Of a stretch of 64,000 bases of DNA, positions 31,931 through 41,524 are shown one piece after another. How positions within the stretch are numbered: position 1 is the stretch's first letter; each line of letters begins with the position of its first letter. This stretch comes from Rhodocyclaceae bacterium. GTDB taxonomy: Bacteria > Pseudomonadota > Gammaproteobacteria > Burkholderiales > Rhodocyclaceae. Both the position numbers and the translations under genes were made by a program. Location: assembly GCA_030681195.1 (NCBI GenBank), contig JAUXXJ010000004.1, positions 1 to 64,000 of the forward strand, read 5' to 3'. Under the pieces are notes generated by a model that was not told the origin of the DNA, did not search any database, and saw nothing but the letters and a program-made list of their open reading frames with translations.

Positions 31931-33115
31931 TTAGATGCGTTCCCAGATCGTGGTGATGCCCTGACCGCCGCCGATACACATGGTGGCCATGCCGTAGCGC
32001 TTGTTGGTACGGATCATCTCGTGCAGCAGCTTGGTGACGATCACCGAGCCGGTGGCACCGACCGGGTGGCCGATGGCGATGGCGCCGCCGTTCGGGTTGG
32101 TCTTGGCCGGGTCGAGGCCGAGACCACGAGTCACTGCAATGGATTGCGCAGCAAACGCCTCGTTCGACTCGACGATATCCATCTGGTCAAGCGTCAGGCC
32201 GGCCTTCTGCAGCGCGACCTTGGACGAGGGAATCGGGCCTTCACCCATCACGTCGTTGGGCACACCGGCAATCGCGTAGGCGACGAGGCGAGCAATCGGC
32301 TTGTGGCCGCCGGCCGCTGCCTTGGCCGCATCCGCCAGCACCAGGAAGGCAGCAGCATCGTTGATGCCAGAAGCGTTACCGGCGGTAACCGTACCATCCT
32401 TCTTGAAGGCGGGCTTCATCTTGGCCAGCGATTCCATCGTGGTGGCAGGCTTCAGATGCTCGTCGGTATCGAACACGACATCGCCCTTGCGTGACTTCAG
32501 GGTGATCGGCACGATCTGCGACTTGAAGTAGCCTTCTGCCTGAGCCTTGGCCGCGCGGGCCTGCGATTCGACGGCAAACGCATCCTGCTCTTCACGGCTG
32601 ATGCCCCATTTGGTGGCCAGATTTTCAGCGGTGATGCCCATGTGACCGACACCGAACGGATCAGTCAGTACGGAGACCATCATGTCGATGGCTTGCGTAT
32701 CGCCCATGCGTGCGCCGGAACGCAGCGCTGGCAGCAAGTAACCGCCGCGCGACATGACCTCGACACCACCGGCGATGGCAAACTCGGCGTCACCCAGCAT
32801 GATGGCCTGAGCTGAGCTGACGATGGCCTGCTGCGCCGAACCGCACAGACGGTTGACCGCGAAGACGGTGGAGTCCATGGACATGCCGCCCTGAATTGTG
32901 GCAACACGAGAAACATAGGCATAACGCGACTCAGTCGGAATGCAGTTACCAACCGTTGCGAAGGTAATCTGCTTGGAATCAACACCTGCACGCTCGATGG
33001 CTGCCTTGACGACCATGCCGCCCAACTCGGCGGGCTCAAGGCTGCTCAGGGAACCCGCAAAGGCACCCACAGCGGAACGTACGGCACTCAGTGCAACGAC
33101 TTCTTTATTGGACAT
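31931..33115 (-). CDS. Acetyl-CoA C-acetyltransferase (thiolase)
   Basis: Condenses two acetyl-CoA to acetoacetyl-CoA or runs in reverse in beta-oxidation; in this group often the first step of polyhydroxybutyrate synthesis. At 394 residues it has normal length. C91 in NRLCGSAQQAI is the acylated cysteine; HPVGATG and CIGGGQGITTIWE near the C-terminus supply the catalytic histidine and second cysteine. ATG 33115 is preferred, with AGGAG upstream. No phaB or phaC is adjacent, so the physiological role is open. Confidence 0.92.
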   Translation of the reverse strand: MSNKEVVALSAVRSAVGAFAGSLSSLEPAELGGMVVKAAIERAGVDSKQITFATVGNCIPTESRYAYVSRVATIQGGMSMDSTVFAVNRLCGSAQQAIVSSAQAIMLGDAEFAIAGGVEVMSRGGYLLPALRSGARMGDTQAIDMMVSVLTDPFGVGHMGITAENLATKWGISREEQDAFAVESQARAAKAQAEGYFKSQIVPITLKSRKGDVVFDTDEHLKPATTMESLAKMKPAFKKDGTVTAGNASGINDAAAFLVLADAAKAAAGGHKPIARLVAYAIAGVPNDVMGEGPIPSSKVALQKAGLTLDQMDIVESNEAFAAQSIAVTRGLGLDPAKTNPNGGAIAIGHPVGATGSVIVTKLLHEMIRTNKRYGMATMCIGGGQGITTIWERI

Positions 33116-33157
33116 TTTTCCACTCCTATTATTAATAACGCACAAAAAAACAACGCT

Positions 33158-34096
33158 TCATGAACCCACCCAGCTGGCCAGCGTCAGCAGCACCAGCAGG
33201 AGCAAACACAGTACAAGCGCACGCCAAACAAGGCCGATGGCACTTTGCAGATGGTCGATATCGGCTTCATCCCCCATGCCCAGTTCGGGCCGTTCCTCGA
33301 CGCCGAGCGCTTCGGGCAGGGGCTGCCCTAGTTTGACGCCAAGCGCACCGCCGCCACTCGCCAAGAGTATGCCGGAGGCCGGATCGGGCCATTGCTGCGC
33401 CTGGGTGCGCCAGCAGTAGATGGCATCCTCAAAGTCGCCGACGATCGCGAAGGTCACTGCGGTCAGGCGCGCCGGCAGCCAGTCAAGAAATTCGAATGCC
33501 TGGCGGGAAAACTCGCCAAACGCATCACGCGGGATAGCAAGGCCCGATTCCGGCGCAGCAGGCGCTGCCTCTCGCTGATTCATCGCAACGCTCAGGCGAT
33601 ACAGCAGCGCACCCGCCGGGCCCAGCAGCATGAACCAGAACAAGGGCGCAAACACATGACGATGCGACGCGAGAATCCCATCTTCGATGGTCAGTCGGAC
33701 GATTTCCGAAGCACTCAGGCGTGAACTTTCACGTCCGGTCCAGGCATGAAACAGGGTGCGGGCACGCTCGATCTCACCCGCCCGCAGGGCCAACTGAATA
33801 TCGGTAAAAAAGTGGCTGAACTGGCGAAATCCCATGAGGAAATACAGCATCGCCACGGAGAACAGAAGGGTCAGCACAGCATGCAGCATGCCCAGACCAA
33901 CCTGCACACCCAACACGCACAGGGTGGGAACGGCCACGCCGACACCCCAGGCCGTCACACCATGACGACGCTCACCGCCATTGAACTGTCGTTCGAGAAA
34001 GCGGGCATAAGCATCCAGCCACTCTTGCACGCGCGCAGCGGGCGCGGCTTTCAACTGCTCGATGACGAGGACGATAAAAATACTGAGAAATGTCAT
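33158..34096 (-). CDS. CobD/CbiB family membrane protein
   Basis: A 312-residue protein with hydrophobic helices at about 1-15, 50-70, 72-90, 150-165 and 287-308. SHRHVFAPLFWFMLLGPAGALLYRL and DWLPARLTAVTFAIVGDFEDAI match the CobD/CbiB pattern, also seen in the AmpE group. True CobD makes adenosylcobinamide phosphate, but no other cobalamin gene is near, so it may be a divergent family member. Lies between thiolase and the CoA pyrophosphatase, all leftward. Confidence 0.75.
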   Translation of the reverse strand: MTFLSIFIVLVIEQLKAAPAARVQEWLDAYARFLERQFNGGERRHGVTAWGVGVAVPTLCVLGVQVGLGMLHAVLTLLFSVAMLYFLMGFRQFSHFFTDIQLALRAGEIERARTLFHAWTGRESSRLSASEIVRLTIEDGILASHRHVFAPLFWFMLLGPAGALLYRLSVAMNQREAAPAAPESGLAIPRDAFGEFSRQAFEFLDWLPARLTAVTFAIVGDFEDAIYCWRTQAQQWPDPASGILLASGGGALGVKLGQPLPEALGVEERPELGMGDEADIDHLQSAIGLVWRALVLCLLLLVLLTLASWVGS

Positions 34097-34147
34097 GAAC
34101 GAAGGGAAATTACGGGCAAAACCCTAGCCGGATGAAGATAGCACAAC

Positions 34148-34744
34148 TCACGTGCCAGCATGGTCAGGCCCCAGAAGGCTCTGACGCAGGTTGACAAACA
34201 TCCCCGCCGTGGCACCCCAGATGAAATAGTTGCGCCAAGGCACCGCCCAGTAGTGGCGTAGCTGCCCCTGATACTCTCGTGCTTCGCGGCGATAATTGGT
34301 CGCATCCAGAAAAAAGGCCAGTGGCGGCTCAAACACCTCGGCCACCTCGAAATCATCCAGTTGCAGATTGAGCGGCGGCGTCACCAAGCCCAATACCGGC
34401 GTCACGCGAAAGCCGGTACTCGTCCAGTACTCCGGCAGAACCGCCAGCACGGATACCTGCTCGGGCAAAATGCCCACCTCCTCACGACTCTCACGCAATG
34501 CGGTATCGACCGCGTTACAGTCTGTCGGCTCGCAACGTCCGCCAGGAAAGCTGATCTGGCCGGCATGGTCGCGCAAATGGGCCGTGCGTTGCGTAAGCAG
34601 TACAGTCAGTCCGCTAGGGCGATCGACAACAGGGATCAACACGGCCGCCGCCATGGCCACCCCCTCTTTCGACGACTCCTGAACCGGAGGGACAGGATGC
34701 AGGCTCAAACAGCGTTCGCGCAACCAGTCGGCAGTCAGTTCCAT
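34148..34744 (-). CDS. CoA pyrophosphatase, NUDIX family
   Basis: A 198-residue enzyme that cleaves coenzyme A or its oxidised derivatives. The NUDIX box reads GGRCEPTDCNAVDTALRESREEVGI, and LLTQRTAHLRDHAGQISFPGG is the UPF0035 signature upstream of it that marks CoA pyrophosphatases (NudL). Seven bases downstream of the aspartic protease stop, so cotranscribed with it. Confidence 0.88.
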   Translation of the reverse strand: MELTADWLRERCLSLHPVPPVQESSKEGVAMAAAVLIPVVDRPSGLTVLLTQRTAHLRDHAGQISFPGGRCEPTDCNAVDTALRESREEVGILPEQVSVLAVLPEYWTSTGFRVTPVLGLVTPPLNLQLDDFEVAEVFEPPLAFFLDATNYRREAREYQGQLRHYWAVPWRNYFIWGATAGMFVNLRQSLLGPDHAGT

Positions 34745-34750
34745 ACGAAC

Positions 34751-35404
34751 TCAATAGCGCTGGGTCAAGGTCATCGACTGACCGTCGCGGCGAATATCCA
34801 TGCGATTGAGAAAGCTCATGCCCAGCAGGACGACCGGCATATCCTGCTCATGCACCGTGGCATCGATATTCGACAAAGCGATGCCACCGATTTTCACGCT
34901 GTTCAGCTTGACCTTCCAGACACGCGCCTGACCGTTGGCCGTCTGCGTGATGCCGGGTGTCCCCTTGTGCGGGTCAATACCTGCCCGCCGCGCATCGGCC
35001 GCCCCGAGCGCAATATAGGTCGCCCCGGTATCGACCAGGAAATTCATCGAAGTGCCGTTGATGCTGCCTTGAATGGTGTAGTGGCCACGAACATCCGCCA
35101 TCAGGGTCAGCACCGGCTTTTCGCTGCTGCCCGAAGACACCACGCTCTGACCGATCTGGATGCGGCGCGACTTGCCGTCCACCTCGAACAGCGCCGCCCC
35201 CGATTCAATCGACAGCAGTTTGATACCCTCCACGGTCTTGGCCCCGACGGCCAAGGTCTGGCGTTTGCCGCCATCAATCACTACCAGCGCCTTGCCGGGC
35301 AGCAGCCCCACCAGCGCGATATCCGCAGCCTGCGCCGGCAGGCTCAAAACCGCCAGCAACGCAGCGCTACAATGCATCATCAACGATAAGCCCTGCTTTG
35401 CCAT
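34751..35404 (-). CDS. Exported retropepsin-like aspartic protease (TIGR02281 type)
   Basis: A 217-residue protein with a signal peptide (MAKQGLSLMMHCSAALLAVLSLPAQA). The C-terminal half (about 95-217) is a single retropepsin-like domain with active-site DTGAT in NFLVDTGATYIALG, and LLGMSFLNRM as the second family motif. Such proteins act as dimers in the periplasm; substrates are unknown. The ATG chosen overlaps the divergent amidotransferase ATG (shared CATG), and a start at 35380 or 35377 (MMHC or MHC) would relieve this. Confidence 0.8.
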   Translation of the reverse strand: MAKQGLSLMMHCSAALLAVLSLPAQAADIALVGLLPGKALVVIDGGKRQTLAVGAKTVEGIKLLSIESGAALFEVDGKSRRIQIGQSVVSSGSSEKPVLTLMADVRGHYTIQGSINGTSMNFLVDTGATYIALGAADARRAGIDPHKGTPGITQTANGQARVWKVKLNSVKIGGIALSNIDATVHEQDMPVVLLGMSFLNRMDIRRDGQSMTLTQRY

Positions 35405-36098
35405 GAAACCCATTGCCATCTTTCGTCACAGTCCCGGTGAAGGTCCCGGCTATTTTGCCACTTTCCTCGAGCGCCACGGCATTCCCACGCAGCTGATTTG
35501 CATTGATGCAGGCGAATTGCCACCGACCACGCTTGAGGGATTCTCCGGCCTGTGCTTCATGGGCGGGCCGATGAGTGTCAACGACGATCTGCCCTGGCTG
35601 CCACCGTTGTTCGAACTGATCCGCCGTGCCGTCAGCGCCGACATTCCCGTCATTGGCCACTGCCTCGGTGGCCAGTTGATGAGCAAGGCGCTCGGCGGCA
35701 CGGTGACGAAAAACTCGGTCAAGGAAATCGGCTGGGGCCAGGTCGCCGTTACCGATCCAGCGGCACGGGACTGGCTCGGTGACATCGAAAGTTTCGAAGC
35801 CTTCCACTGGCATGGCGAAACCTTCAGCATCCCGGCCGGCGCCACGCGCATCCTGAAAAGTGCCTACTGCGAGAATCAGGCGTTCATCATGGGCCCGCAT
35901 CTGGGCATGCAATGCCATGTCGAGATGACCGAAGCGATGATCCGCCTCTGGTGCCGCCAATGGGCCGACGAGTGTGCCGCAGCAAGTGCTTCGGTGCTGA
36001 CGCCAGCGCAGATGAATGAACGCATCGAAGAACGCCTGACGGCGATGCGTGTTGCCGCCGACCAGCTCTACACGCGCTGGATAGCAGAACTCAAGTAA
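35403..36098 (+). CDS. Class I glutamine amidotransferase-like protein
   Basis: A 231-residue stand-alone amidotransferase of the GMP-synthase-like type. Nucleophile C87 is in VIGHCLGGQLM, and GPHLGMQCHVEMT provides the catalytic histidine-glutamate region. Without a fused synthetase domain the acceptor is unknown; related proteins hydrolyse gamma-glutamyl compounds. Its start shares bases with the divergent protease start. The whole gap after its stop is one exact repeat copy. Confidence 0.85.
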   Translation: MKPIAIFRHSPGEGPGYFATFLERHGIPTQLICIDAGELPPTTLEGFSGLCFMGGPMSVNDDLPWLPPLFELIRRAVSADIPVIGHCLGGQLMSKALGGTVTKNSVKEIGWGQVAVTDPAARDWLGDIESFEAFHWHGETFSIPAGATRILKSAYCENQAFIMGPHLGMQCHVEMTEAMIRLWCRQWADECAAASASVLTPAQMNERIEERLTAMRVAADQLYTRWIAELK

Positions 36099-36121
36099 AA
36101 GTCGGCGCTGGCGGGACGGCA
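36097..36121 (+). repeat. Dispersed 25-bp repeat, exact consensus, filling a convergent junction
   Basis: Perfect match. It starts inside the TAA of the amidotransferase and ends one base before the stop codon of the convergent yajQ (36123), so the repeat is the entire intergenic region. Confidence 0.85.
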
Positions 36122-36122
36122 G

Positions 36123-36617
36123 CTAGTCCCTGAAGTTGCCGTAATTAAGCGGAAAGTCGGTAATCGACTTCTTCACCAGTGCAATCGCCGCCTGCAGGTC
36201 GTCGCGTTTGGCACCTGTCACGCGCACGGCATCACCCTGGATGCTTGCCTGCACCTTGGTCTTGCTGTCCTTGATGAGCTTGACGATCTTCTTCGCCAGC
36301 TCCTGATCGATGCCGCTCTTGATCTTCAGTTCCTGCTTGGTCTTGTTGCCGGAGATGGTTTGTACCGCACCGATGTCGAGGCGCTTGGTGCTTTCCTGTT
36401 CCTTCTTCTCCATTTCGGGAAAGAGGATGTCCTTGATCTGGCCGAGTTGGAAGTCCGAATCGCCGTGCAGCGTAATCAGCTTGTCCTTCTCGTTCAGCTC
36501 AGCTTTCGCGCTGGTGCCCTTGAAGTCATAGCGGTTGCCGATCTGGCGTCCCGCCACGTCCACCGCATTCTTCAGGGCAACGAGATCGGCTTCGGAAGTA
36601 ATGTCGAATGAAGGCAT
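36123..36617 (-). CDS. yajQ: YajQ family cyclic-di-GMP-binding protein
   Basis: A 164-residue UPF0234 protein, usual length. Signature segments: MPSFDITSEADLVALKNAVDVAGRQIGNRYDFKG at the start, and KVQASIQGDAVRVTGAKRDDLQAAIALVK at the end. Some members bind cyclic-di-GMP and act with transcription factors; in others the role is unclear. The two large GGDEF-EAL proteins nearby make a cyclic-di-GMP link plausible. It is 16 bases after the ppnP stop side. Confidence 0.93.
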   Translation of the reverse strand: MPSFDITSEADLVALKNAVDVAGRQIGNRYDFKGTSAKAELNEKDKLITLHGDSDFQLGQIKDILFPEMEKKEQESTKRLDIGAVQTISGNKTKQELKIKSGIDQELAKKIVKLIKDSKTKVQASIQGDAVRVTGAKRDDLQAAIALVKKSITDFPLNYGNFRD

Positions 36618-36632
36618 GGCAGCGAGCTCCGT

Positions 36633-36944
36633 TTATCCGAAATGGCAGACGTAGTGATAAGGCTCACCCGTCACTTCAATATCGAAGGACGAGTTGCCGG
36701 GCACATTGAAGCTTTGGCCTGCGCTACAGCTTTTCCAGTCCTCGCCTTTGAGCTTGTAGCGACAGGCACCCGCCACGGTTTCCATGATTTCCGGCGCGCC
36801 GGTATTGAAGGTCAGGGTCGCTGGCAAGATCACGCCAACGCTCTTCTTGGTGCCATCGGCGAAAGCAACCGTGTGGCTCACACACTTGCCATCGAAATAG
36901 ACGTTGGCTTTTTTTACGACGGATACGTTATCGAATTGCGACAT
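36633..36944 (-). CDS. ppnP: Pyrimidine/purine nucleoside phosphorylase
   Basis: A 103-residue cupin-fold enzyme (formerly DUF1255) that splits diverse nucleosides with phosphate. Pattern [54 protein letters not shown] is diagnostic. ATG 36944 lies two bases after the upstream DUF2788 stop, so the two are cotranscribed. Confidence 0.9.
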   Translation of the reverse strand: MSQFDNVSVVKKANVYFDGKCVSHTVAFADGTKKSVGVILPATLTFNTGAPEIMETVAGACRYKLKGEDWKSCSAGQSFNVPGNSSFDIEVTGEPYHYVCHFG

Positions 36945-36946
36945 GA

Positions 36947-37156
36947 TCAGATTCCCCACATTTTCTCGATGATGGTTTTGGCGACAAAGCCCAGCATGCC
37001 AAAGGCCAGGACGAAAAACAACGCAAACGTACCGACCTTGCCTGCCTTCGAACGATAGGCGAGTTCGCCGATGATGAAGAGCATGTAGAGCATGAAGGCC
37101 CCAAGGCCAAACGTCATGCCGAAATTCGCCACCTGCTCTTCGGTAAAGCCGAACAT
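36947..37156 (-). CDS. DUF2788 family small membrane protein
   Basis: A 69-residue protein with two predicted membrane helices (about 10-30, [20 protein letters not shown], and 41-60, [20 protein letters not shown]). Matches the DUF2788 family, of unknown function. It starts directly after the argG stop (37157) and precedes ppnP. Confidence 0.8.
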   Translation of the reverse strand: MFGFTEEQVANFGMTFGLGAFMLYMLFIIGELAYRSKAGKVGTFALFFVLAFGMLGFVAKTIIEKMWGI

Positions 37157-38416
37157 TTACTTCTTCTTGGCCTTGGCTGTACGCTTGAGCCGCGCGTTCT
37201 CGGCGATGCGCATGCGCAAGGCGTTGAGCTTGATGAAGCCTGCCGCATCCTTTTGGTCGTAAGCCCCGGCGTCGTCCTCGAAAGTAGCGATGGTCGGATC
37301 GAACAAGGAATCGGTCTTCGAATCGCGGCCAACGACGGACACGCTACCCTTGTAGAGCTTGACGCGCACCCAGCCATTGACGCTTTGCTGCGTGTGGTCG
37401 ATCAGCACCTGCAGGGCACGCCGCTCGGGACTCCACCAGTAGCCGTTGTAGATCAGGCTGGCATAGCGCGGCATCAAATCATCTTTCAGGTGCGCCACTT
37501 CGCGATCCAGGCAGAGCGACTCGATGCCACGGTGCGCCTTGAGCAGAATGGTGCCGCCGGGGGTTTCGTAGCAGCCGCGCGACTTCATGCCGACATAGCG
37601 GTTCTCGACGAGATCGAGGCGACCGACGCCATGCTTGCCGCCGATCTGGTTCAGCGTCGCCAGCAGTTCGTGGGGCTTCATTTTCTTGCCATTGATAGCC
37701 ACCAGATCGCCCGCCTTGAATTCAAGATCAAGGTATTCCGGCTTGGCCGGCGCCTTCTCTGGTGCAACCGTCCAGCGCCACATCGACTCCTCCGCCTCGG
37801 CAGCCGGGTTTTCAAGATGGCGGCCTTCGTAGGAAATGTGCAGCAGGTTGGCATCCATCGAGTAGGGTGAGCCACCCTTCTTGTGCTTCATGTCGACCGG
37901 GATACCATGTTGCTCGGCATAGGCCATCAGCTTCTCGCGCGACAGCAAATCCCACTCGCGCCACGGCGCGATCACCTTGACGTTGGGCATCAGCGCGTAG
38001 GCGCCAAGTTCAAAACGCACCTGGTCATTGCCCTTGCCAGTCGCGCCATGAGAAATGGCTTGCGCACCGGTCTTGCGGGCAATCTCGATCAGGCGCTTGG
38101 CGATCAGCGGCCGGGCAATCGAGGTGCCGAGCAGGTACTCGCCTTCGTAAATCGTGTTGGCGCGGAACATCGGGAAGACGAAGTCGCGCACGAACTCCTC
38201 ACGCAAATCGTCGATGAAAATGTTCTTCGGCTGGATGCCGAACTTGAGCGCCTTGGCACGTGCCGGCTCCAGCTCCTCGCCCTGACCGAGATCGGCAGTA
38301 AAGGTCACCACCTCGCAGCCATAGGTGTCCTGCAGCCACTTGAGAATCACCGACGTATCGAGACCGCCCGAATACGCCAGTACAACTTTCTTGATGTCCG
38401 ATTTGCTTTTTGCCAT
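37157..38416 (-). CDS. argG: Argininosuccinate synthase
   Basis: Joins citrulline and aspartate with ATP to give argininosuccinate. The 419-residue protein starts with the P-loop-like [18 protein letters not shown] and has [12 protein letters not shown] and the type I family segment [23 protein letters not shown] 38416 is chosen because the extra upstream codons have no homology. Last of the leftward argD-argF-argG run. Confidence 0.96.
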   Translation of the reverse strand: MAKSKSDIKKVVLAYSGGLDTSVILKWLQDTYGCEVVTFTADLGQGEELEPARAKALKFGIQPKNIFIDDLREEFVRDFVFPMFRANTIYEGEYLLGTSIARPLIAKRLIEIARKTGAQAISHGATGKGNDQVRFELGAYALMPNVKVIAPWREWDLLSREKLMAYAEQHGIPVDMKHKKGGSPYSMDANLLHISYEGRHLENPAAEAEESMWRWTVAPEKAPAKPEYLDLEFKAGDLVAINGKKMKPHELLATLNQIGGKHGVGRLDLVENRYVGMKSRGCYETPGGTILLKAHRGIESLCLDREVAHLKDDLMPRYASLIYNGYWWSPERRALQVLIDHTQQSVNGWVRVKLYKGSVSVVGRDSKTDSLFDPTIATFEDDAGAYDQKDAAGFIKLNALRMRIAENARLKRTAKAKKK

Positions 38417-38429
38417 TGCCGTTTTCCTT

Positions 38430-39350
38430 TTATTCCTTGACCTTGCCCAACACCAGAAATTCCAGTAACGCCTTCTGGGTATGCAAGCGATTTTCCGCTT
38501 CATCCCAAACCACGCTTTGCGGCCCGTCGATCACTTCGGCCGCGACTTCCTCGCCGCGATGTGCCGGCAGGCAGTGCATGAACACAGCCTCTGCTTTCGC
38601 CACCCGCATCATGTCGCCATCCACCTGCCAGTCGGCAAATGCCTTCATACGTGCCTCATTCTCGGCTTCAAAGCCCATCGATGTCCACACGTCCGTGGTG
38701 ACCAGATCGGCATCGCGCGTTGCATCCATCGGATCGGCAAACTGCTCGAAATGATCGGTGCCGTAGAGGCCGGCACGTTCGGGCTCAACCTCGTAGCCCG
38801 GCGGGGTCGAGACATGCACGTTGAAATCGAGCAGTTCTGCCGCTTGTAGCCATGTGTTGCACATATTGTTCGAGTCACCGACCCAGGCCACAGTCTTACC
38901 CTGAATCGGGCCGCGATGTTCGATGAAGGTAAAGATGTCCGCCATGATCTGGCAGGGGTGATATTCGTTGGTCAGCCCGTTGATCACCGGCACGCGCGAA
39001 TGGGCGGCAAAGCGTTCGATAATGTCCTGCTCATAGGTGCGGATCATCACGGCATCGCTCATGCGCGAAATGACTTCGGCTGCATCCTCGACCGGCTCCC
39101 CTCGTCCCAGCTGCGAGTCGCGCGTGTTGAGGTAAATCGCCGAACCACCCAACTGGTGCATGCCAGCTTCGAACGAAAGACGTGTGCGTGTGCTGGCCTT
39201 CTCGAAAATCATCACCAGGGTACGATCTTCGAGCGGCCAGTACTTCTGATAGCTCTTGAAACGCTGCTTGATGGTGCGCGTACGCTCGAACAGATGCTCG
39301 AAATCTTCGCGCGTAAAATCCTTGAACTGCAGGAAATGCTTGGGAGGCAT
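38430..39350 (-). CDS. argF: Ornithine carbamoyltransferase
   Basis: Makes citrulline from ornithine and carbamoyl phosphate. 306 residues; [17 protein letters not shown] carries the carbamoyl-phosphate-binding STRT loop, HPCQIMAD the second motif and [11 protein letters not shown] the ornithine-binding HCLP loop. Twelve bases after argD and 13 before argG. Confidence 0.97.
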   Translation of the reverse strand: MPPKHFLQFKDFTREDFEHLFERTRTIKQRFKSYQKYWPLEDRTLVMIFEKASTRTRLSFEAGMHQLGGSAIYLNTRDSQLGRGEPVEDAAEVISRMSDAVMIRTYEQDIIERFAAHSRVPVINGLTNEYHPCQIMADIFTFIEHRGPIQGKTVAWVGDSNNMCNTWLQAAELLDFNVHVSTPPGYEVEPERAGLYGTDHFEQFADPMDATRDADLVTTDVWTSMGFEAENEARMKAFADWQVDGDMMRVAKAEAVFMHCLPAHRGEEVAAEVIDGPQSVVWDEAENRLHTQKALLEFLVLGKVKE

Positions 39351-39362
39351 GACAGACCCTCC

Positions 39363-40535
39363 TTACGCGGCCAGGAAACGCTTGACGACTGCGGCCAGCG
39401 TATCGACCAGTTCGTCCGCCTCGGCATCGCTCATCACCAGCGGCGGCAACAGGCGAATCACCTTGTCGGCCGTCACGTTGATCAGGATGCCGGCTTCCAG
39501 CCCCGCCACCACCAGTGCGCCACAGGGACGATCAAGCTCGATACCGATCATCAGGCCGCTACCACGCACATCCACAATGGCGGCATTCCCAGCCAAGGCG
39601 CTCCGAACACGGGCGCGGATACGCTCACCGAGGGTAACGGCGCGATCAAGCAAGCGGTCTTCATCGAGAACCGCCAAGGTTGTTAGCGCTGCGACACACG
39701 CGAGCGGATTGCCACCAAACGTCGAGCCATGATTACCCGGTTTGAACACCCCCGTGGCAGGCCCGGCCGTCAGGCAAGCGCCGACGGGGACGCCTGAACC
39801 GAGACCCTTAGCCAGCGTCATGACATCCGGCTTGATACCCGCGTGCTGATGGGCGAACCATGTGCCGGTACGACCAATACCACATTGAACCTCATCCACC
39901 ATGAAGAGCCAGCCCTGGGCATCGCAAAGACGCCGCAAACCACGCATGAAATCCTCGTGGGCGATATGAATCCCACCCTCCCCCTGCACCGGTTCGAACA
40001 GAACCGCAACAACATTCTTGTTGTTTGCGGCAACCTGCTCGATCGCCGCCAGATCGTCGAAGGGCACGCGCACGAAACCCGGCACCAGCGGCTCGAAACC
40101 GGCCTGCACCTTGCGATTGCCGGTGGCCGACAAGGTGGCCAGCGTACGGCCATGGAAAGCATGCTCCATCACGATGATGGCGGGCTGATCAATCCCCTTG
40201 TTATGGCCGTAGAGGCGCGCCAGTTTGATCGCTGCCTCATTGGCTTCGCAACCGGAATTGCAGAAGAACACCTCGTTCATTGCCGCAAGTCCGGCCAAAC
40301 GATCAGCCAACACTTCCTGCTCGCGCACGGTATAGAGATTGGAGACATGGATCAGCCGCGCGGCCTGTGCTGCCAATGCGGTTGTCAGCCGCGGGTGCTT
40401 GTGCCCCAGGGTATTGACCGCAATACCGGCTAGGCCATCAAGGTAACGCTTGCCCTGTTCGTCGAACAGAATGCAACCCTCACCATGGGTAAACGCCACG
40501 GCTTGCCGGGCATAGTTTTTCATCAGGTGCGACAT
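39363..40535 (-). CDS. argD: Acetylornithine aminotransferase (class III)
   Basis: A 390-residue PLP enzyme converting N-acetylglutamate semialdehyde to acetylornithine. MVDEVQCGIGRTG contains the PLP-contacting aspartate and MTLAKGLGSGVPVG the lysine that forms the Schiff base; FHGRTLATLSATG is also typical. First gene of argDFG; the leader carries a strong terminator-like hairpin (40570-40607). Confidence 0.95.
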   Translation of the reverse strand: MSHLMKNYARQAVAFTHGEGCILFDEQGKRYLDGLAGIAVNTLGHKHPRLTTALAAQAARLIHVSNLYTVREQEVLADRLAGLAAMNEVFFCNSGCEANEAAIKLARLYGHNKGIDQPAIIVMEHAFHGRTLATLSATGNRKVQAGFEPLVPGFVRVPFDDLAAIEQVAANNKNVVAVLFEPVQGEGGIHIAHEDFMRGLRRLCDAQGWLFMVDEVQCGIGRTGTWFAHQHAGIKPDVMTLAKGLGSGVPVGACLTAGPATGVFKPGNHGSTFGGNPLACVAALTTLAVLDEDRLLDRAVTLGERIRARVRSALAGNAAIVDVRGSGLMIGIELDRPCGALVVAGLEAGILINVTADKVIRLLPPLVMSDAEADELVDTLAAVVKRFLAA

Positions 40536-40569
40536 GATTCGCTCCGCTTATAGCAACAATTCCGTCATC

Positions 40570-40607
40570 GAAAAAAAAGACGGCGGCCTCGAAACTGCGG
40601 CCGCCGT
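40570..40607 (-). terminator. Terminator-like hairpin upstream of argD (attenuator or sRNA end)
   Basis: On the minus strand, ACGGCGGCC and GGCCGCCGT arms around a 10-base loop (40580-40607) are followed by eight Ts (40571-40578), 35 bases before the argD ATG. No gene on that strand lies upstream, so it acts either in the argD leader or ends a small RNA. A GGCCT-GTAT-AGGCC palindrome lies just upstream at about 40641-40654. Confidence 0.6.
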
Positions 40608-40735
40608 TTGTGCGGGAGAGAGATCATAAGTGAAAAATTACGGCCTGTATAGGCCTGACATAAGCGCACCAGTCACACCGACAAGCGATTATTCTCGACG
40701 CTTGTCAGGTCAAAGAACATCCGTCAGGAAAGATC

Positions 40736-41521
40736 GTGCGTATTGCAGTTTTCAATCAGAAAGGTGGGGTGGGTAAAACCACGACTGCGCTGAATCTGGC
40801 AGCGGCTTCAGCTCGCCATGGCAAGCGCTGCCTGCTGGTTGATCTGGACCCGCAAAGCCACTTGAGTTCGATTCATACCATTGAAGGTGTCGAGGCACGC
40901 GCCAGCATCTTTTCCCTCTACCAGCACAATCGTCCGCTGGTTGAACTGGTTATTGAGTGGCCAACACTTGGCTGGCTCATTCCTGCCCATGCAGAACTCA
41001 TCAAAGTCGACTCGCTTTTCGGCAAGGGACCCAACATCATCAACCGACTGAAAGCCGGACTGAACGAACTGGCGACGGCCACGCACGACAAGGGACAAAG
41101 CGACATTACCCTGATTGACTGCTGCCCCTTCTTGGGCGTGCTGTCACTAAACGCCCTCTTCGCAGCGGATGGCGTCCTCATCCCCGTTTCCTCGGATCAT
41201 TTGAGCCTGCGCGGGGCGCAACAGATCAATCGAACCTTGACAGCACTTGAACCGGTCTTAAAACGCCGCGTACCACGTCGCTATTTGCTGACACGCTACG
41301 ACCGTCGGCGACGCATGAGTCAAGACATCCTGACGCAAATGCAAACCCTGTTCGGTGCAGATGTATGTACAACCGTCATTTCCGAGAATGTCGCGATCGC
41401 GGAATCGCCCGCCGTCGGTCGCGACGTCTTCGCGCACGCGGCTTCAAGTCGCGGCGCTCAGGACTATGCAGCCTTGCTTGACGAACTGGTAATGAGCGGC
41501 TTTATTGCTGCCTCAGACTGA
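40736..41521 (+). CDS. ParA family ATPase without ParB partner
   Basis: A 261-residue P-loop ATPase. Deviant Walker A is KGGVGKTT near residue 10; DLDPQSHLSS and LIDCCPFLGVLSLNAL are the switch regions, and SRGAQDYAALLDEL is a typical C-terminal end. There is no N-terminal DNA-binding domain and no ParB gene or obvious parS cluster beside it, so it may position a protein complex and not a plasmid. GTG start at 40736 with AGGAAAG upstream. Confidence 0.85.
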   Translation: MRIAVFNQKGGVGKTTTALNLAAASARHGKRCLLVDLDPQSHLSSIHTIEGVEARASIFSLYQHNRPLVELVIEWPTLGWLIPAHAELIKVDSLFGKGPNIINRLKAGLNELATATHDKGQSDITLIDCCPFLGVLSLNALFAADGVLIPVSSDHLSLRGAQQINRTLTALEPVLKRRVPRRYLLTRYDRRRRMSQDILTQMQTLFGADVCTTVISENVAIAESPAVGRDVFAHAASSRGAQDYAALLDELVMSGFIAASD

Positions 41522-41524
41522 AGC

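Noticed and set aside
40736..41521. The ParA-like gene as a sign of an integrated plasmid or element
   Set aside because: No ParB, replication or integrase gene, no flanking repeats, and neighbours are standard chromosomal genes.
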